A stretch of 64,000 bases of DNA, from contig OZ244209.1 of the NCBI GenBank assembly GCA_965216885.1, forward strand, positions 2,356,001-2,420,000, given 5' to 3'. The notes below the pieces were generated by a model. It saw only the letters and a program-made list of their open reading frames with translations. It was not told where the DNA came from and made no database searches. Origin of the DNA: CAYNJG01 sp965216885 (GTDB taxonomy: Bacteria; Planctomycetota; Planctomycetia; Pirellulales; Pirellulaceae). Positions 15,746 through 25,380 of the stretch are shown one piece after another; within the stretch, counting starts at the first letter, position 1; the number at the start of each line of letters is the position of its first letter. The translations under genes were made by a program, and so were the position numbers.

Positions 15746-18700
15746 CTACTTCAGGAAAATGAATTCTTTGGTGTTGATCAGGGCGTGCGCGAAATCTGCC
15801 CAGCGGTCCGGCGAGGTGTCGTTTCCAAGAAACTGATTCGCCAGGTCCAACTCGAGATCCGTTGGTCTTCTGGCAAACGCGGAAAGGTACATCCATTCGA
15901 TCCGCTGATCCGTTTCATTCTCCTGCCTCAAAGCACGAGACGCCCAGCCAGCGGCCTGGTCCGCAACGAAGGGGTCATTCATCAGAATGAGTGCCTGCGA
16001 CGGCACGTTCGACACATTGCGACGGCCCATGGTGCTGAACGGAACCGGAACATCGAACGCCATCATGAACGGCGACAGGAAATTGCGACGCACGGCGACA
16101 TAGATCGAGCGACGACCGTCACCATCAAGTGGACCGCTGGATTTCGGACGCCCACGACCGTCCATGAACCCTGTTAGGTGTATGGGAACGGAAGGGCCAA
16201 ATTGCTCTGAATTCAGGTTTCCTGAAACTGCCAGCAACGCGTCACGTACCGCTTCCCCCTGCAGACGCACAGGCGGACGATGGTGCCAAAACAGGTTCGT
16301 CGGATCCGACTCAACGGCGGCTAAATCGGGCCTTCCGGACATTTGATACGTGCGAGAAAGCACGATGTAGCGAATCAGCCGCTTGATGCTGCGACCATCA
16401 GCCAGAAACTTCGCCGCAAGGTGATCCAGCAGCGCTGGATGCGTGGGTCGCTGCCCCAGCACACCAAAATCGTCGGTCGTCGGGACAATGCCGCGTCCCA
16501 TCAAATGATGCCAAATACGATTCACGATCACTCGCGAGGTGAGCGGATTCGTTGGGTCGTTAATACGTTCTGCCAACTCGAGCCGACCACTACCACGAGC
16601 GATAGACAGAGGCCCCGGGCCTGTAATCGCGGTAAGAAAGCTACGCGGGACAATCTCACCGGGCTTGGACGAGTTGCCGCGAATCAATATGCGGGCATCT
16701 TCGCCGGTGCCATCCATCATTGCCATCGCCGTTTGCGAGACCCTGACGACCTGCGATTGCAGTTGCGATCGATCGGCAGCCCATTGACTCGCGAGCTCCT
16801 TCAGTTCTGCACCCAACCTCCGCTGGACGCCCGCGGAAAATTTCCGCCACTTGCGTTTGTCGCCCTCGGCCGCACCGGCCAGGGCTCGTTTCACTTCCTG
16901 CTTTGTGCCCTGAACAATCCAGGCCACCTCTAACTGAGCACCTTCGGCTGGAGTGAATTCGAGGTGTACCCGATGTCCTGTATAACGAGCCAGATCGAGG
17001 ACGACATCGCCTGCATTGATCTTTTTGATCGTCTGCTTGTGTAGCGGCCCGGCGACCAGACGATGCGAATCCACGCAGACCACAACATGCCCCTTGCCCC
17101 GAACACGACAGCCAACGACTTCGTTCGTAAGGTCAAACGTAGGTGTTCGCAGCGTGCGCCCACTACGCGGCAACTTTGAGAGTGCGCTACGATCCTGGGC
17201 GATCGGTTGCCCCGTCGCCTTCAAACCGCTCCAGAACAAATCGTTCGCCGCGACGCCCTGGCGGCGGAATCGGACTTCAGGAGCTTCGCCACTTGTATCC
17301 AGCCACGCCATGCCACTGTGCTGTGGACCGCTGCCGAACACGAATCCATCCTGAAGCCAGTCTACTTCCGCCGTTTGGTAGTTCAGCACCAAACGATCCG
17401 TGACTGCATCCTGCAGCGGCGCCGGGGCCGGTGGATGCAGTTCGTGTTCTGCGAGCAATCGCTGGACACGGTCGCGATAGCGTTTCTCGACCCGGGCCAG
17501 CTTTCGCGCGACGCGACGATTTTGCTCCATGGATTCAAATCGAACCTGGCGATAGTCGCTGCTCTGCAGGAAACCGGTCAGCGAATAGTAGTCCGCCGTC
17601 GAAATCGCATCGAACTTATGATCATGACAGCGAGCACACGAGACCGTCACCCCAAGAAATGTCTTCGACATCACGTCGATCATATTGTCGAAGCGGTCTG
17701 ATTCATCCTTCCGGATATCAACCGGCGAATGAACCCACTCCCCGAGGAACCAGAAGCCCGTCCCCAATATCGATTCATTGAACTGCTGTTCGCTGTGCAA
17801 ACGAGGTCGGACAAGCAGATCGCCGGCGATGTGTTCACGCACCAGTTGGTCGTAGGGCACGTCGGCGTTGAACGCCCTGATGATATAGTCGCGGTACTGA
17901 AAGGCGTTCGGTGCATCGTTATCGAATTCGTGGCCACGCGATTCGGCATAGCGAACCAGATCCAGCCAATGCCGTCCCCAGCGTTCGCCGAAGTGCTCCG
18001 AATTCAACAGTCGATCGACGACCCGGTCTATTGCATCCGGACGATCATCCGCCAGGAAGTCCACCGTTTCGCTGACAGACGGAGGCAGGCCGATGAGATC
18101 AAAATAGAGTCGACGCAAGACTGCCGATCGATCCGCATCCATTGCTGGCGAGAGCTCATGTTCCTCCAGCTTTTGCAAAACGAATTGATCCAAATCCGAT
18201 TTGGGCCAGTCGGTTTGCCGCACGACCGGCGTGACAGGATTCGCAACGGGCCGCCAAACCCAGTGTTCGGCCGCTCGCTGCTGAAGGTCGAATCCCGATC
18301 TGATCGCCTCCGTGGCGGCAGCGGCTTCAGCAGGCCATGCTGCGCCCTGTTGAATCCACTCTTCAAGCGTCGCAATTTCACGATCAGAGAGCTTGCCCTT
18401 GGGCGGCATCTCATACGATTCCCAACGCACCGCTTCCATCAGCAGACTGGCCTCGGGATCGCCGGGAACAATGGACGGGCCGGAGTCGCCGCCAGCCAAC
18501 AACGACGTTCGGCTGTCAACCAACAACCCCGCCTGTAGCTTCCTGGCGTCGGCGCTATGACACGAGTAGCAATGCTCGCTCAAGAGCGGACGGACCTGCT
18601 TCTCGAAGAACTCAATTTGTTCGGCGGAAAACTTCTTCGCAGGCTCGTCCGGCTGATCACCGGCCAGACAGTCCGCGGCTGCGAGCCACACGAATACCAC

Positions 18701-18763
18701 GCCAAGGGTAACCGTCAGAACCCCAGCGAAACGCTGGCCGCCACAACATCGACACCAATTCAT
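15746..18763 (-). CDS. Cytochrome c-like / DUF1549 / DUF1553 exported protein
   Basis: A 1005-residue exported protein. The signal peptide spans about residues 12-33. A planctomycete-type cytochrome domain follows, with the heme site CYSCH at 65-69 and the EMPPKGKL segment near 120. Next are the DUF1549 domain (about 180-390, holding CARCHDHKFD, which could be a second CxxCH heme site), a beta-rich linker, and DUF1553 (about 720-990: NPLTSRVIVNRIWHHLMGRGIV, and GRRNVSNVPSQALILMND). It is the first gene of a two-gene operon with DUF1501. The start at 18763 faces the regulator at 18908 across 144 bases with repeated candidate operator sites. The electron partner and substrate are unknown. Confidence 0.92.
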   Translation of the reverse strand: MNWCRCCGGQRFAGVLTVTLGVVFVWLAAADCLAGDQPDEPAKKFSAEQIEFFEKQVRPLLSEHCYSCHSADARKLQAGLLVDSRTSLLAGGDSGPSIVPGDPEASLLMEAVRWESYEMPPKGKLSDREIATLEEWIQQGAAWPAEAAAATEAIRSGFDLQQRAAEHWVWRPVANPVTPVVRQTDWPKSDLDQFVLQKLEEHELSPAMDADRSAVLRRLYFDLIGLPPSVSETVDFLADDRPDAIDRVVDRLLNSEHFGERWGRHWLDLVRYAESRGHEFDNDAPNAFQYRDYIIRAFNADVPYDQLVREHIAGDLLVRPRLHSEQQFNESILGTGFWFLGEWVHSPVDIRKDESDRFDNMIDVMSKTFLGVTVSCARCHDHKFDAISTADYYSLTGFLQSSDYRQVRFESMEQNRRVARKLARVEKRYRDRVQRLLAEHELHPPAPAPLQDAVTDRLVLNYQTAEVDWLQDGFVFGSGPQHSGMAWLDTSGEAPEVRFRRQGVAANDLFWSGLKATGQPIAQDRSALSKLPRSGRTLRTPTFDLTNEVVGCRVRGKGHVVVCVDSHRLVAGPLHKQTIKKINAGDVVLDLARYTGHRVHLEFTPAEGAQLEVAWIVQGTKQEVKRALAGAAEGDKRKWRKFSAGVQRRLGAELKELASQWAADRSQLQSQVVRVSQTAMAMMDGTGEDARILIRGNSSKPGEIVPRSFLTAITGPGPLSIARGSGRLELAERINDPTNPLTSRVIVNRIWHHLMGRGIVPTTDDFGVLGQRPTHPALLDHLAAKFLADGRSIKRLIRYIVLSRTYQMSGRPDLAAVESDPTNLFWHHRPPVRLQGEAVRDALLAVSGNLNSEQFGPSVPIHLTGFMDGRGRPKSSGPLDGDGRRSIYVAVRRNFLSPFMMAFDVPVPFSTMGRRNVSNVPSQALILMNDPFVADQAAGWASRALRQENETDQRIEWMYLSAFARRPTDLELDLANQFLGNDTSPDRWADFAHALINTKEFIFLK

Positions 18764-18770
18764 TTGACTA

Positions 18771-18880
18771 TTTGCGACACCTGTCCGCGACTATCATTAA
18801 ACTCTAATATTCCATCATACGCTGACTCATGCGTTCGAGTCGAGGATGGTTTGCGACACGTAAACAACGATTTGCGTCAC
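18771..18880. promoter_or_regulatory. Three TTTGCG(A/T)CAC repeats: candidate regulator sites
   Basis: TTTGCGACAC occurs at 18771-18780 and 18850-18859, and TTTGCGTCAC at 18871-18880; a looser ATGCGACAAA lies at 18891-18900. All are in the 144-base gap between the divergent cytochrome operon and the XylR-type regulator. The last two main copies are 21 bases apart, two helical turns, as expected for direct-repeat sites of AraC-type dimers. Confidence 0.55.
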
Positions 18881-18907
18881 CCCCGTACACATGCGACAAA
18901 CCTGGAA

Positions 18908-20086
18908 ATGAAGAATCCCCAGCGCCGTCAGGTGGCATTGATCGTGGAGTCGTCGCGTTCATATGGCCGCTGTCTCTTGCGAGGCATCGCGATGTATTCG
19001 CGCACCCACGGCAATTGGTCGTTGATGCATGAGGAGATGACCATCGACGCTGCCCTACCGGATTGGCTGGCAGAATCCAACGTCAGCGGTGTCATCGCTC
19101 GCGTGGACGGCCACACGGTGAAACCGTTGCGGCGTCTGGGTGTGCCCGTTGTCGACGTCCGTTGCCGCCGCAGCTACACGGGAATTCCACAAGCGGAAAC
19201 GGATGATCCGGCCGTCGCGGAACTGGCCTTCAATCACCTTTGGGAACGCGGGTTCCGCCGATTCGCCTTTTGCGGATTTCGTCGAGTTCACTATTCGGAC
19301 GTACGGCTGAAACATTTCCGTAGGTTGACCGCCGCCGCCGGGTGCCCGATCAGCGTCTATGAAACCATGGGCACGACGACTTCCATTAGTAGTATCGAAC
19401 GCGCCGGGGTGACCGACGGCGATTCGCTTTCGCAATGGCTTGAGTCATTGCAGCCACCGACCGGATTGCTCGTATGCAACGACATTCGCGGTCAACAGGT
19501 CCTGAACGTATGCCGCAAGTCGGGCATTCAAATCCCGGATGAGCTGGGGGTCATCGGCGTCGACGACGATGATGCGATCTGTCCCCTTTGCGATCCCCCA
19601 CTGTCCAGCGTGAAACCCGACGCCGAACAAGTAGGCTACCGGGCGGCTGCGATTCTGGACGAACTCATGAATGGCGGTCCGACAACAAGGCCGGTCGAAT
19701 TCATTAAACCGCGGGGGGTGACGCAAAGGCTGTCAACACAAGTCAGCGCCGTGGAAGATCGCGAGTTAGCCCGAGTCTGTCGCTTCATCCGCGAGCATGC
19801 TTGCGAGGGTATCGATGTGGGCGATATCGTCCGCTTCTCCACGCTATCTCGCCGGCAGCTTGAACGGCGTTTTCGTGCGGAGCTGGATCGGACACCTCAC
19901 GCCGAGCTGATGCAAGCCCAACTCGCGCGCGTCAAACAATTGCTCAAAGACACTACGCTGAGGCTGGAGGACATTTCTCGAATTGCCGGTTACAGCCACA
20001 AAGAACGGCTGGGAGTGGTGTTCAAACGCGAGACAGGCTTGACTCCCGGTGAATACCGGCGACAACAGGACGGTCCCCACCCGTGA
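18908..20086 (+). CDS. XylR-type AraC-family transcription regulator
   Basis: A 392-residue regulator, the usual length for XylR-like proteins. I start it at the ATG at 18908 (MKNPQRRQVALIVESS); a longer frame runs back to 18557 through the neighbouring gene and is not used. Residues about 8-270 form a LacI/periplasmic-binding-type ligand domain (SYGRCLLRGIAMYSR at the start, VIGVDDDDAIC and LSSVKPDAEQVGYRAA later). Residues about 285-385 are the AraC DNA-binding domain with two helix-turn-helices and the GYSHKERLGVVFKRETGLTPGEYRR end. Ligands of this group are commonly sugars. It probably controls the divergent DUF1501 operon and itself through the repeats in the gap. Confidence 0.9.
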   Translation: MKNPQRRQVALIVESSRSYGRCLLRGIAMYSRTHGNWSLMHEEMTIDAALPDWLAESNVSGVIARVDGHTVKPLRRLGVPVVDVRCRRSYTGIPQAETDDPAVAELAFNHLWERGFRRFAFCGFRRVHYSDVRLKHFRRLTAAAGCPISVYETMGTTTSISSIERAGVTDGDSLSQWLESLQPPTGLLVCNDIRGQQVLNVCRKSGIQIPDELGVIGVDDDDAICPLCDPPLSSVKPDAEQVGYRAAAILDELMNGGPTTRPVEFIKPRGVTQRLSTQVSAVEDRELARVCRFIREHACEGIDVGDIVRFSTLSRRQLERRFRAELDRTPHAELMQAQLARVKQLLKDTTLRLEDISRIAGYSHKERLGVVFKRETGLTPGEYRRQQDGPHP

Positions 20087-20170
20087 CTCGCCAGCCCAGC
20101 TGCTATTGGCGAGCGCAACGACTCACGAAAGTAATGACACCCGACCCCACGCACCCCCTCGCGAATCGCC

Positions 20171-21154
20171 ATGAATAACATGTCCCCCGAAAATCCCCGT
20201 GTACTGATCACCGGGGGCTATGGCTGCATTGGAGCCGAAACGACTCGTTGGTTGCTGCACCACACCGACGCCGCCGTATTCGTCTGCAGCCGGACGGCGA
20301 CCCGCGAACGCAGCCGACAGGTATTTGGGCAGCTCGCTGAACGTATCACGTTCACGGAAGCCGACGTTACCGACCAGTCGCGACTGACGGATCTATTGGG
20401 GGAACATCAAATCACGCACGTCGCCCACATGGCAGGCTTACAGACACCGGACTGCAATGCCAACCGCGACCTTGGCCTGCAAATCAATCTGGCCGGCACG
20501 CAGAACATGATCGAGGCAATGAAGGCGAGTGGGCTCGCGATCGCCCGATTTGTCTTTGCAAGCTCCATGGCCGTGTACGGCCCGCGCGCGGATTACCCGC
20601 CCGAGCGAATCCCCATGCTCTCAGCGACTCGGCCCGTCAACGTTTACGGAACCTGGAAACTCGCCGGCGAACAACTGGCCAGACTGTTCGCGGCCGAGAC
20701 CGGCGTTCCGACGATTAGCGTTCGCCCCGGGGCACTCTTTGGCCCCGGACGTGACGCCGGGCTGACTTCTTCACCGACCAACGCACTCAAGCACCTCGCA
20801 CGCGGCTTGCCATTCCAGATTCCGTACCGAAATGAGCAGGACTATCTGTACGTCCCCGATGTCGGAGCTGCCGTTGGTAACACGCTGATCGCCCCGTTCG
20901 AAGGCTACGCCGCGTTTACACTTCCCAGCCATACGCTGGCCACGCCGGCTTTTGTGGACGCAATGAAACTGGCGGCCGACGAACTGGGCATTGCCGATCA
21001 GTTCAACATCACCATCGGCGACGATGAAGTGCCGTTCGTTTGCGACCTGGACTTCGATCCTTTCCTGAAAGCATTCCCGGATGCACCACTGACGCCCTTT
21101 ACGGATGCGGTCCGCGAATCGCTGGAAGCCTTTCGGGCCACGGCGCAAACCTAA
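20171..21154 (+). CDS. NAD-dependent sugar epimerase/dehydratase
   Basis: A 327-residue extended short-chain dehydrogenase. The nucleotide-binding loop is GGYGCIG (residues 15-21), and the catalytic Tyr and Lys sit in YGTWK (about residues 158-162), with the Ser in ASSMAVYG just before. The length and the RPGALFGPG segment fit nucleotide-sugar epimerases such as the UDP-glucose 4-epimerase superfamily, but the exact substrate cannot be read. It follows the XylR-type regulator by 84 bases and could be co-transcribed. Its end faces the PQQ-propeller gene with a 27-base gap. Confidence 0.88.
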   Translation: MNNMSPENPRVLITGGYGCIGAETTRWLLHHTDAAVFVCSRTATRERSRQVFGQLAERITFTEADVTDQSRLTDLLGEHQITHVAHMAGLQTPDCNANRDLGLQINLAGTQNMIEAMKASGLAIARFVFASSMAVYGPRADYPPERIPMLSATRPVNVYGTWKLAGEQLARLFAAETGVPTISVRPGALFGPGRDAGLTSSPTNALKHLARGLPFQIPYRNEQDYLYVPDVGAAVGNTLIAPFEGYAAFTLPSHTLATPAFVDAMKLAADELGIADQFNITIGDDEVPFVCDLDFDPFLKAFPDAPLTPFTDAVRESLEAFRATAQT

Positions 21155-21181
21155 ATCTCACGCTGGCCTTACACGAGCCGT

Positions 21182-22780
21182 TCAATCCTGCGTTTCGATG
21201 CAAATCAGCTCGCGGCTGGTGCGATGATAGAGTCGCCCATTTGCTGCCGAGAACGGACTCAGGGTCCACGTTTTCCCCGGTAGCCCCAAATCGTTCACCG
21301 CCAACAGCGCCCTTTCGTCGAACACTTCGGCGGTGGCATCCACTACGTAGACCGTCCCCAGTACGGTCGAAAAGTAGATGCGATTATTCACAACGATCGG
21401 AGTCGCTGCCGAGATGTGCCCAAAGCCGTGCCCCAGCCGGCGTTTGTCACCTTCCACATGAAAACCGGATCCCGTATCGTCACCGGCCGTAAATTCCTTC
21501 CATGAGTATTTTGTCTCACCGTTCCTGACGACAACCTGAACGGGCACCTGAAGATAATTCACCTCGCCCGACTCGACATCAATTCTGCCCAGCAATCCCG
21601 GCTGGCCGCCCATGAAAAAATGGTACTTGCCGGCGCCCATGTTGGTGCGGTGCGTGAGAAATCGCCGCCACTTCACCGAGGCAACCTCGACAGGCTGTTC
21701 ATAGCGACCGCGGGCCTCATCGAACCGGATGATCCGTCCGGAATCGCGCAGCGGAATTCGCTTCTCCGTCTCACCGGTCGCGAGATTGAGCACCACGAAA
21801 TCGTGATTCCGTTCGAAACAGTAGGCGTAACGATCGTCGACGAAGTGGGTGCCTTCGAAATACAGTTTCGGCCGATCCCAAAGCAATTCGTAGCCTGCCG
21901 TTAATTGCGAGAGGCCGATACCGTACGGCTTTTCCGGTGGACTGTGCCCACCACCTTTCGCATGCAGCAGGACGGGCCGTCCGTTCGACACTCCCAACGC
22001 ACCCTTGCTATGCACGCTAATGCCCTGCGGAAGGATGCCGGTCGGCTTGCCGGTCAATGCATCAAAACTTCGCACAAACATCCACGGCCAGCCCGACTTG
22101 CTGTTCTTGTCGTAGTCCTTCGCAGTTTGCGGGCGACGCAACGGGTCGCCCGCGTCGCGCAGCATCGCATAGAACAGATTTCCATCATGGAGGAACGGTT
22201 GAAACTGCTTCGCCGAGTGCTTGGTGCGCACCTCGAATTCCTTCGCCCAAACACGCTCACCGGAGACCGTGTGACAGGCCATAAATCCACCGGCGTTCAC
22301 GAACCAGACATGCACGCCATCGGTGACGGGCATTGGTGTTGTCGAGTCGGTGAAGGTGCCGTTCACCTGGTTGGGACGCTTGCCGGGCAGGTCGCAGCTC
22401 CACAGGATCTCACCGGAATCCGCATCGAGGCAGTAGCCGCGAGTTTCCGAAACCCAAGTCCCTCGCGGACCAATATCGTTTTTCGTCAGCTTGCGAAAAC
22501 AAGTCAGAAAAAGGCGGTCGCCCCAGACGGCAACGCCACTATGCCCCGTCTCCGGCAGCGGTGACTTCCAGCGGACATTCTGCCCCGTTGCCACGCTCCA
22601 ACGAACCGGATAGTCGACGTCGGAGGACAGATGGTAGTTCCCGTTCGGGCCACGAAGCTCGGGCCAATGACTCCCATCGTCGTCCTGTGCCCTGACTGAA
22701 GGCGACATCATCGCGGCCACAGAAATCGCAATGGATAACGCCACAACAAGACCATGAACGGACGAAACGCTCGATGACAT
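21182..22780 (-). CDS. Exported PQQ-type beta-propeller protein
   Basis: A 532-residue exported protein. The signal peptide spans residues 1-30 (ending SVRAQDD). The rest reads as propeller blades of the PQQ/outer-membrane-assembly type, starting with HWPELRGPNGN and continuing with repeated strand patterns such as VAVWGDRLFLTC, GVHVWFVNAGGFMACHTVSGE and NRIYFSTVLGTVYVVDATA. No dehydrogenase catalytic residues were seen, so it may be structural or bind a cofactor or polymer. It is third behind DUF1552 and DUF1592 on the same strand, 59 bases after the latter. A 13-base direct repeat (ACGTTAGTGAGCT at 22803 and 22837) spans the gap. Confidence 0.85.
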   Translation of the reverse strand: MSSSVSSVHGLVVALSIAISVAAMMSPSVRAQDDDGSHWPELRGPNGNYHLSSDVDYPVRWSVATGQNVRWKSPLPETGHSGVAVWGDRLFLTCFRKLTKNDIGPRGTWVSETRGYCLDADSGEILWSCDLPGKRPNQVNGTFTDSTTPMPVTDGVHVWFVNAGGFMACHTVSGERVWAKEFEVRTKHSAKQFQPFLHDGNLFYAMLRDAGDPLRRPQTAKDYDKNSKSGWPWMFVRSFDALTGKPTGILPQGISVHSKGALGVSNGRPVLLHAKGGGHSPPEKPYGIGLSQLTAGYELLWDRPKLYFEGTHFVDDRYAYCFERNHDFVVLNLATGETEKRIPLRDSGRIIRFDEARGRYEQPVEVASVKWRRFLTHRTNMGAGKYHFFMGGQPGLLGRIDVESGEVNYLQVPVQVVVRNGETKYSWKEFTAGDDTGSGFHVEGDKRRLGHGFGHISAATPIVVNNRIYFSTVLGTVYVVDATAEVFDERALLAVNDLGLPGKTWTLSPFSAANGRLYHRTSRELICIETQD

Positions 22781-22839
22781 AGAACCGCCTTTGGTGTTGC
22801 CTACGTTAGTGAGCTGACTGCGTTTAAGAGCGGCCGACG

Positions 22840-25380
22840 TTAGTGAGCTACTTGCTCGCCCACCGTGCGATACAGGAACGCATCGGAAGTGAGCAGTGAA
22901 GTCAGCATCGCGTTCATACTGCCGCCACTGTCCTTGTAAGCGCGGTGCGCGTCCTGCAAAACGGGCGCGTCATGGAGCGTCTCATTCCGCCCCATCCAGA
23001 AACGGAACGCGTGCCGGACAAATACCTGCTCGACACGTTCGCTGGTCGCAAGCCTCTCGATCATTTCGATTGCGTTCGCGACCTCTCCGTCCAGCGACTC
23101 ATCTCCCGAGTCAATGATCTCACCGGTTGTGTCAACGGGTTTGTCGAGTTCCGTTTCGCGATAGATGCCGGCGTGATTGTACATCTCAAACGGTAATCCC
23201 AGAGGATCCATCTTCTGGTGGCACGTCCAGCAGTACTCTTCGCGCGTCACCCGCATCCGCTCGCGAAGGGTGTTTTCCGGCTCTTCCGGCAGCATCGCAT
23301 CCACGGTAATGGGGACATCCGGAATCCCACCACCCAATAGCCGTTCGCGGACCCAGCGTCCTCGCAAAATGGCGTGATTGTCCATCGCGTCCGAATGCGA
23401 CACCAACCAACTGGGATGTGTTAGCAGACCCAGCCGTTGACCGGCTGGTGCGGTCGCCAGAATACGCTCCGGCTTCATGGATCCGTTCCCAAAACTTCGA
23501 TGACTCACACGAACGAACTCTTTGGGCCCGTCAAGATCCGCCGGGGTAACGTCGTGATTGATGTTCTGCCTACGCTTCTTCTTTGGCTTAGGCGGCGTTT
23601 CGCCCGGATGAGCTTCTTTCCACGCTTTCAGCTCGGCAGCTTGGCGTTTCTTTTCTTCGCGTTCCGCCTTCTTCGCGGCGGCGACCGATTTCCGCCGCTC
23701 GGCCTTTGTGCGTTTCCTTCCGAAGTAAACGTTGTCCGCCTTCGTCGCGACTACGCGGTCCGTCGTCAGCAACTGATGGAGAACGTCGGTATCCTCTTCA
23801 AGGATGAGTTCAATCAGCCGGTCGGTGCTCGCAGTGGCATCGAACATTGCACGGTAGTGCGCCGTGCCGCGACTGCTTGCTCCGGTGCTTGCCAGCGCTT
23901 TCGCGTCCTTACAAATGTAGCCACCCAGGTCGTAGTCAAAAAAGTCTCGAAAGAATCGCAGGATGCGCGGCTTCCGGATGCTCTCGTCGGACAGCATGCG
24001 ATTCACCTCGCGGCGGACGTCGGCCCGAGTTCGCATCCGGCCATCCGCGATTGCCTCACGCAACGTATCGTCCGGTTTGATGTACTGGAGCGCGTGGTTG
24101 ACGGCCAGTCCCAGCTCCCAGTCCTGCAGCATCACGCGACCGTACTCGTCGGCTTGACCGCTTTCCACAAGCTCCGGTCGGAAGAGTGCGTCGCGATCGA
24201 GGAAGATCGCCGACAATCCAAGTACGGCGCCATCGTCTTTTCCAAGCCTGTCGATCGACTGCCGTACAATCGAAACGTAGGCGTCCGATTCGTCGGGCGT
24301 CGGCGAGCGAAACGTCAACGCCTCAAACAGGTAATCCACCGCGGCGCGAAGCTGATCGTCGGCAACCCCTTCGCTCTCCATCAATTCATGAACGGGCGTC
24401 AGCGGCCGCACCACTTTGGTGCTGTACACGAGGCTCGTTGGCAGGCCACGCAGGTCGCCTTCCATCTTGTCGGCGATCGATTTGGGGTCGTCCGTAATCT
24501 GATAAGGCTGTGCGATGCTCAGCGGACCGTAAGCCATATAGCGAATGATGTCGCCCGCAACGCCCATGATCTGCGTTGCCTCCGCTCCGTTGACGGAATA
24601 GAAGTGCGGATAATTCTCCAGCCCATGCTTCCGAGCTGACGAAAGCACGACCGGAACACTCTTGACGGACGTTGCATAGGCAACGGTACCGCCCTGCCAT
24701 TTGATAATGCGGTCCACGCCGAAATAGAGCTTCAGTTCGCCACCGTGATTGGTGGGCACAACATCGCCACGGGTTCGCAGGCCCGGCTTCTTTGGGTTGT
24801 ACTCGGGCTCGGAATTGATCAATTCGTTCAGCCGCGTAATGTGCTCCTGTGGGGTCACTCGCCAGAGTCGCGACGGCGACGAGGTGGGTTCGAGCGTAAT
24901 GCCGTCGGGAAGCTCGCCGAAGAGAAGATCGTGATCGACGAAGTTCCCCTTGTTCGGATCAAGGTGCGCCCGGAATCCGCCTTTGTCTCGAGTGACGCGT
25001 TGTAGCTCGCTGACGATCCAGTCCGCGAACTTCAGCCTATCCACAACGCCCGGCTGATCGCCCTCTTCCGGCGGCATTTCCTTCAACGCCACCTGGGCCC
25101 ATACGCTATTCCAGACACTGGCGTTCACTTCGTCCACCGCACCCAGATCATGCAGTGACAGGTTGCCCTCGGGATCCGACTCGCCATGGCAGTCGACACA
25201 GTGCGACTCAAGAAACGGTCGAGCGAAGGTCTCGTAGTCGCCGTCGATTTTCTGACCCGGCGTGTACGTCTCGGCGTTCGCGGGCGACAATGTCCCCAGA
25301 GCGATCGCTAACAAGCTGGCGAAGACGTAGATCGCACACCGTAAGTCGCCGAAGTTCGGCCGCCGTGAGGTGCCGATCAT
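22840..25380 (-). CDS. DUF1592-group cytochrome-like exported protein
   Basis: An 846-residue exported protein. I start it at the ATG at 25380, which overlaps the stop of DUF1552 as ATGA; the longer frame to 25533 lies inside that gene. Signal peptide about residues 13-36. The heme-binding site CVDCH is at 61-65, followed by the usual series DUF1587, DUF1595, DUF1592, DUF1588 and DUF1585. The DUF1588 part contains RGRWVRERLLGGGIPDVP and a second CxxCH (CWTCH, near residue 717). An unusual Lys/Arg/Glu/Ala-rich insertion of about 50 residues lies near 547-600 (KKAEREEKKRQAAELKAW). It acts with DUF1552, its constant neighbour; the reaction is not known. Confidence 0.9.
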   Translation of the reverse strand: MIGTSRRPNFGDLRCAIYVFASLLAIALGTLSPANAETYTPGQKIDGDYETFARPFLESHCVDCHGESDPEGNLSLHDLGAVDEVNASVWNSVWAQVALKEMPPEEGDQPGVVDRLKFADWIVSELQRVTRDKGGFRAHLDPNKGNFVDHDLLFGELPDGITLEPTSSPSRLWRVTPQEHITRLNELINSEPEYNPKKPGLRTRGDVVPTNHGGELKLYFGVDRIIKWQGGTVAYATSVKSVPVVLSSARKHGLENYPHFYSVNGAEATQIMGVAGDIIRYMAYGPLSIAQPYQITDDPKSIADKMEGDLRGLPTSLVYSTKVVRPLTPVHELMESEGVADDQLRAAVDYLFEALTFRSPTPDESDAYVSIVRQSIDRLGKDDGAVLGLSAIFLDRDALFRPELVESGQADEYGRVMLQDWELGLAVNHALQYIKPDDTLREAIADGRMRTRADVRREVNRMLSDESIRKPRILRFFRDFFDYDLGGYICKDAKALASTGASSRGTAHYRAMFDATASTDRLIELILEEDTDVLHQLLTTDRVVATKADNVYFGRKRTKAERRKSVAAAKKAEREEKKRQAAELKAWKEAHPGETPPKPKKKRRQNINHDVTPADLDGPKEFVRVSHRSFGNGSMKPERILATAPAGQRLGLLTHPSWLVSHSDAMDNHAILRGRWVRERLLGGGIPDVPITVDAMLPEEPENTLRERMRVTREEYCWTCHQKMDPLGLPFEMYNHAGIYRETELDKPVDTTGEIIDSGDESLDGEVANAIEMIERLATSERVEQVFVRHAFRFWMGRNETLHDAPVLQDAHRAYKDSGGSMNAMLTSLLTSDAFLYRTVGEQVAH

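Noticed and set aside
18557..18907. N-terminal extension of the XylR-type regulator
   Set aside because: It overlaps the divergent cytochrome gene and has no counterpart in the family; the ATG at 18908 gives the normal length.
23437..24639. 400-residue plus-strand frame inside the DUF1592 gene
   Set aside because: It is antisense to a well-supported gene and shows no domain.
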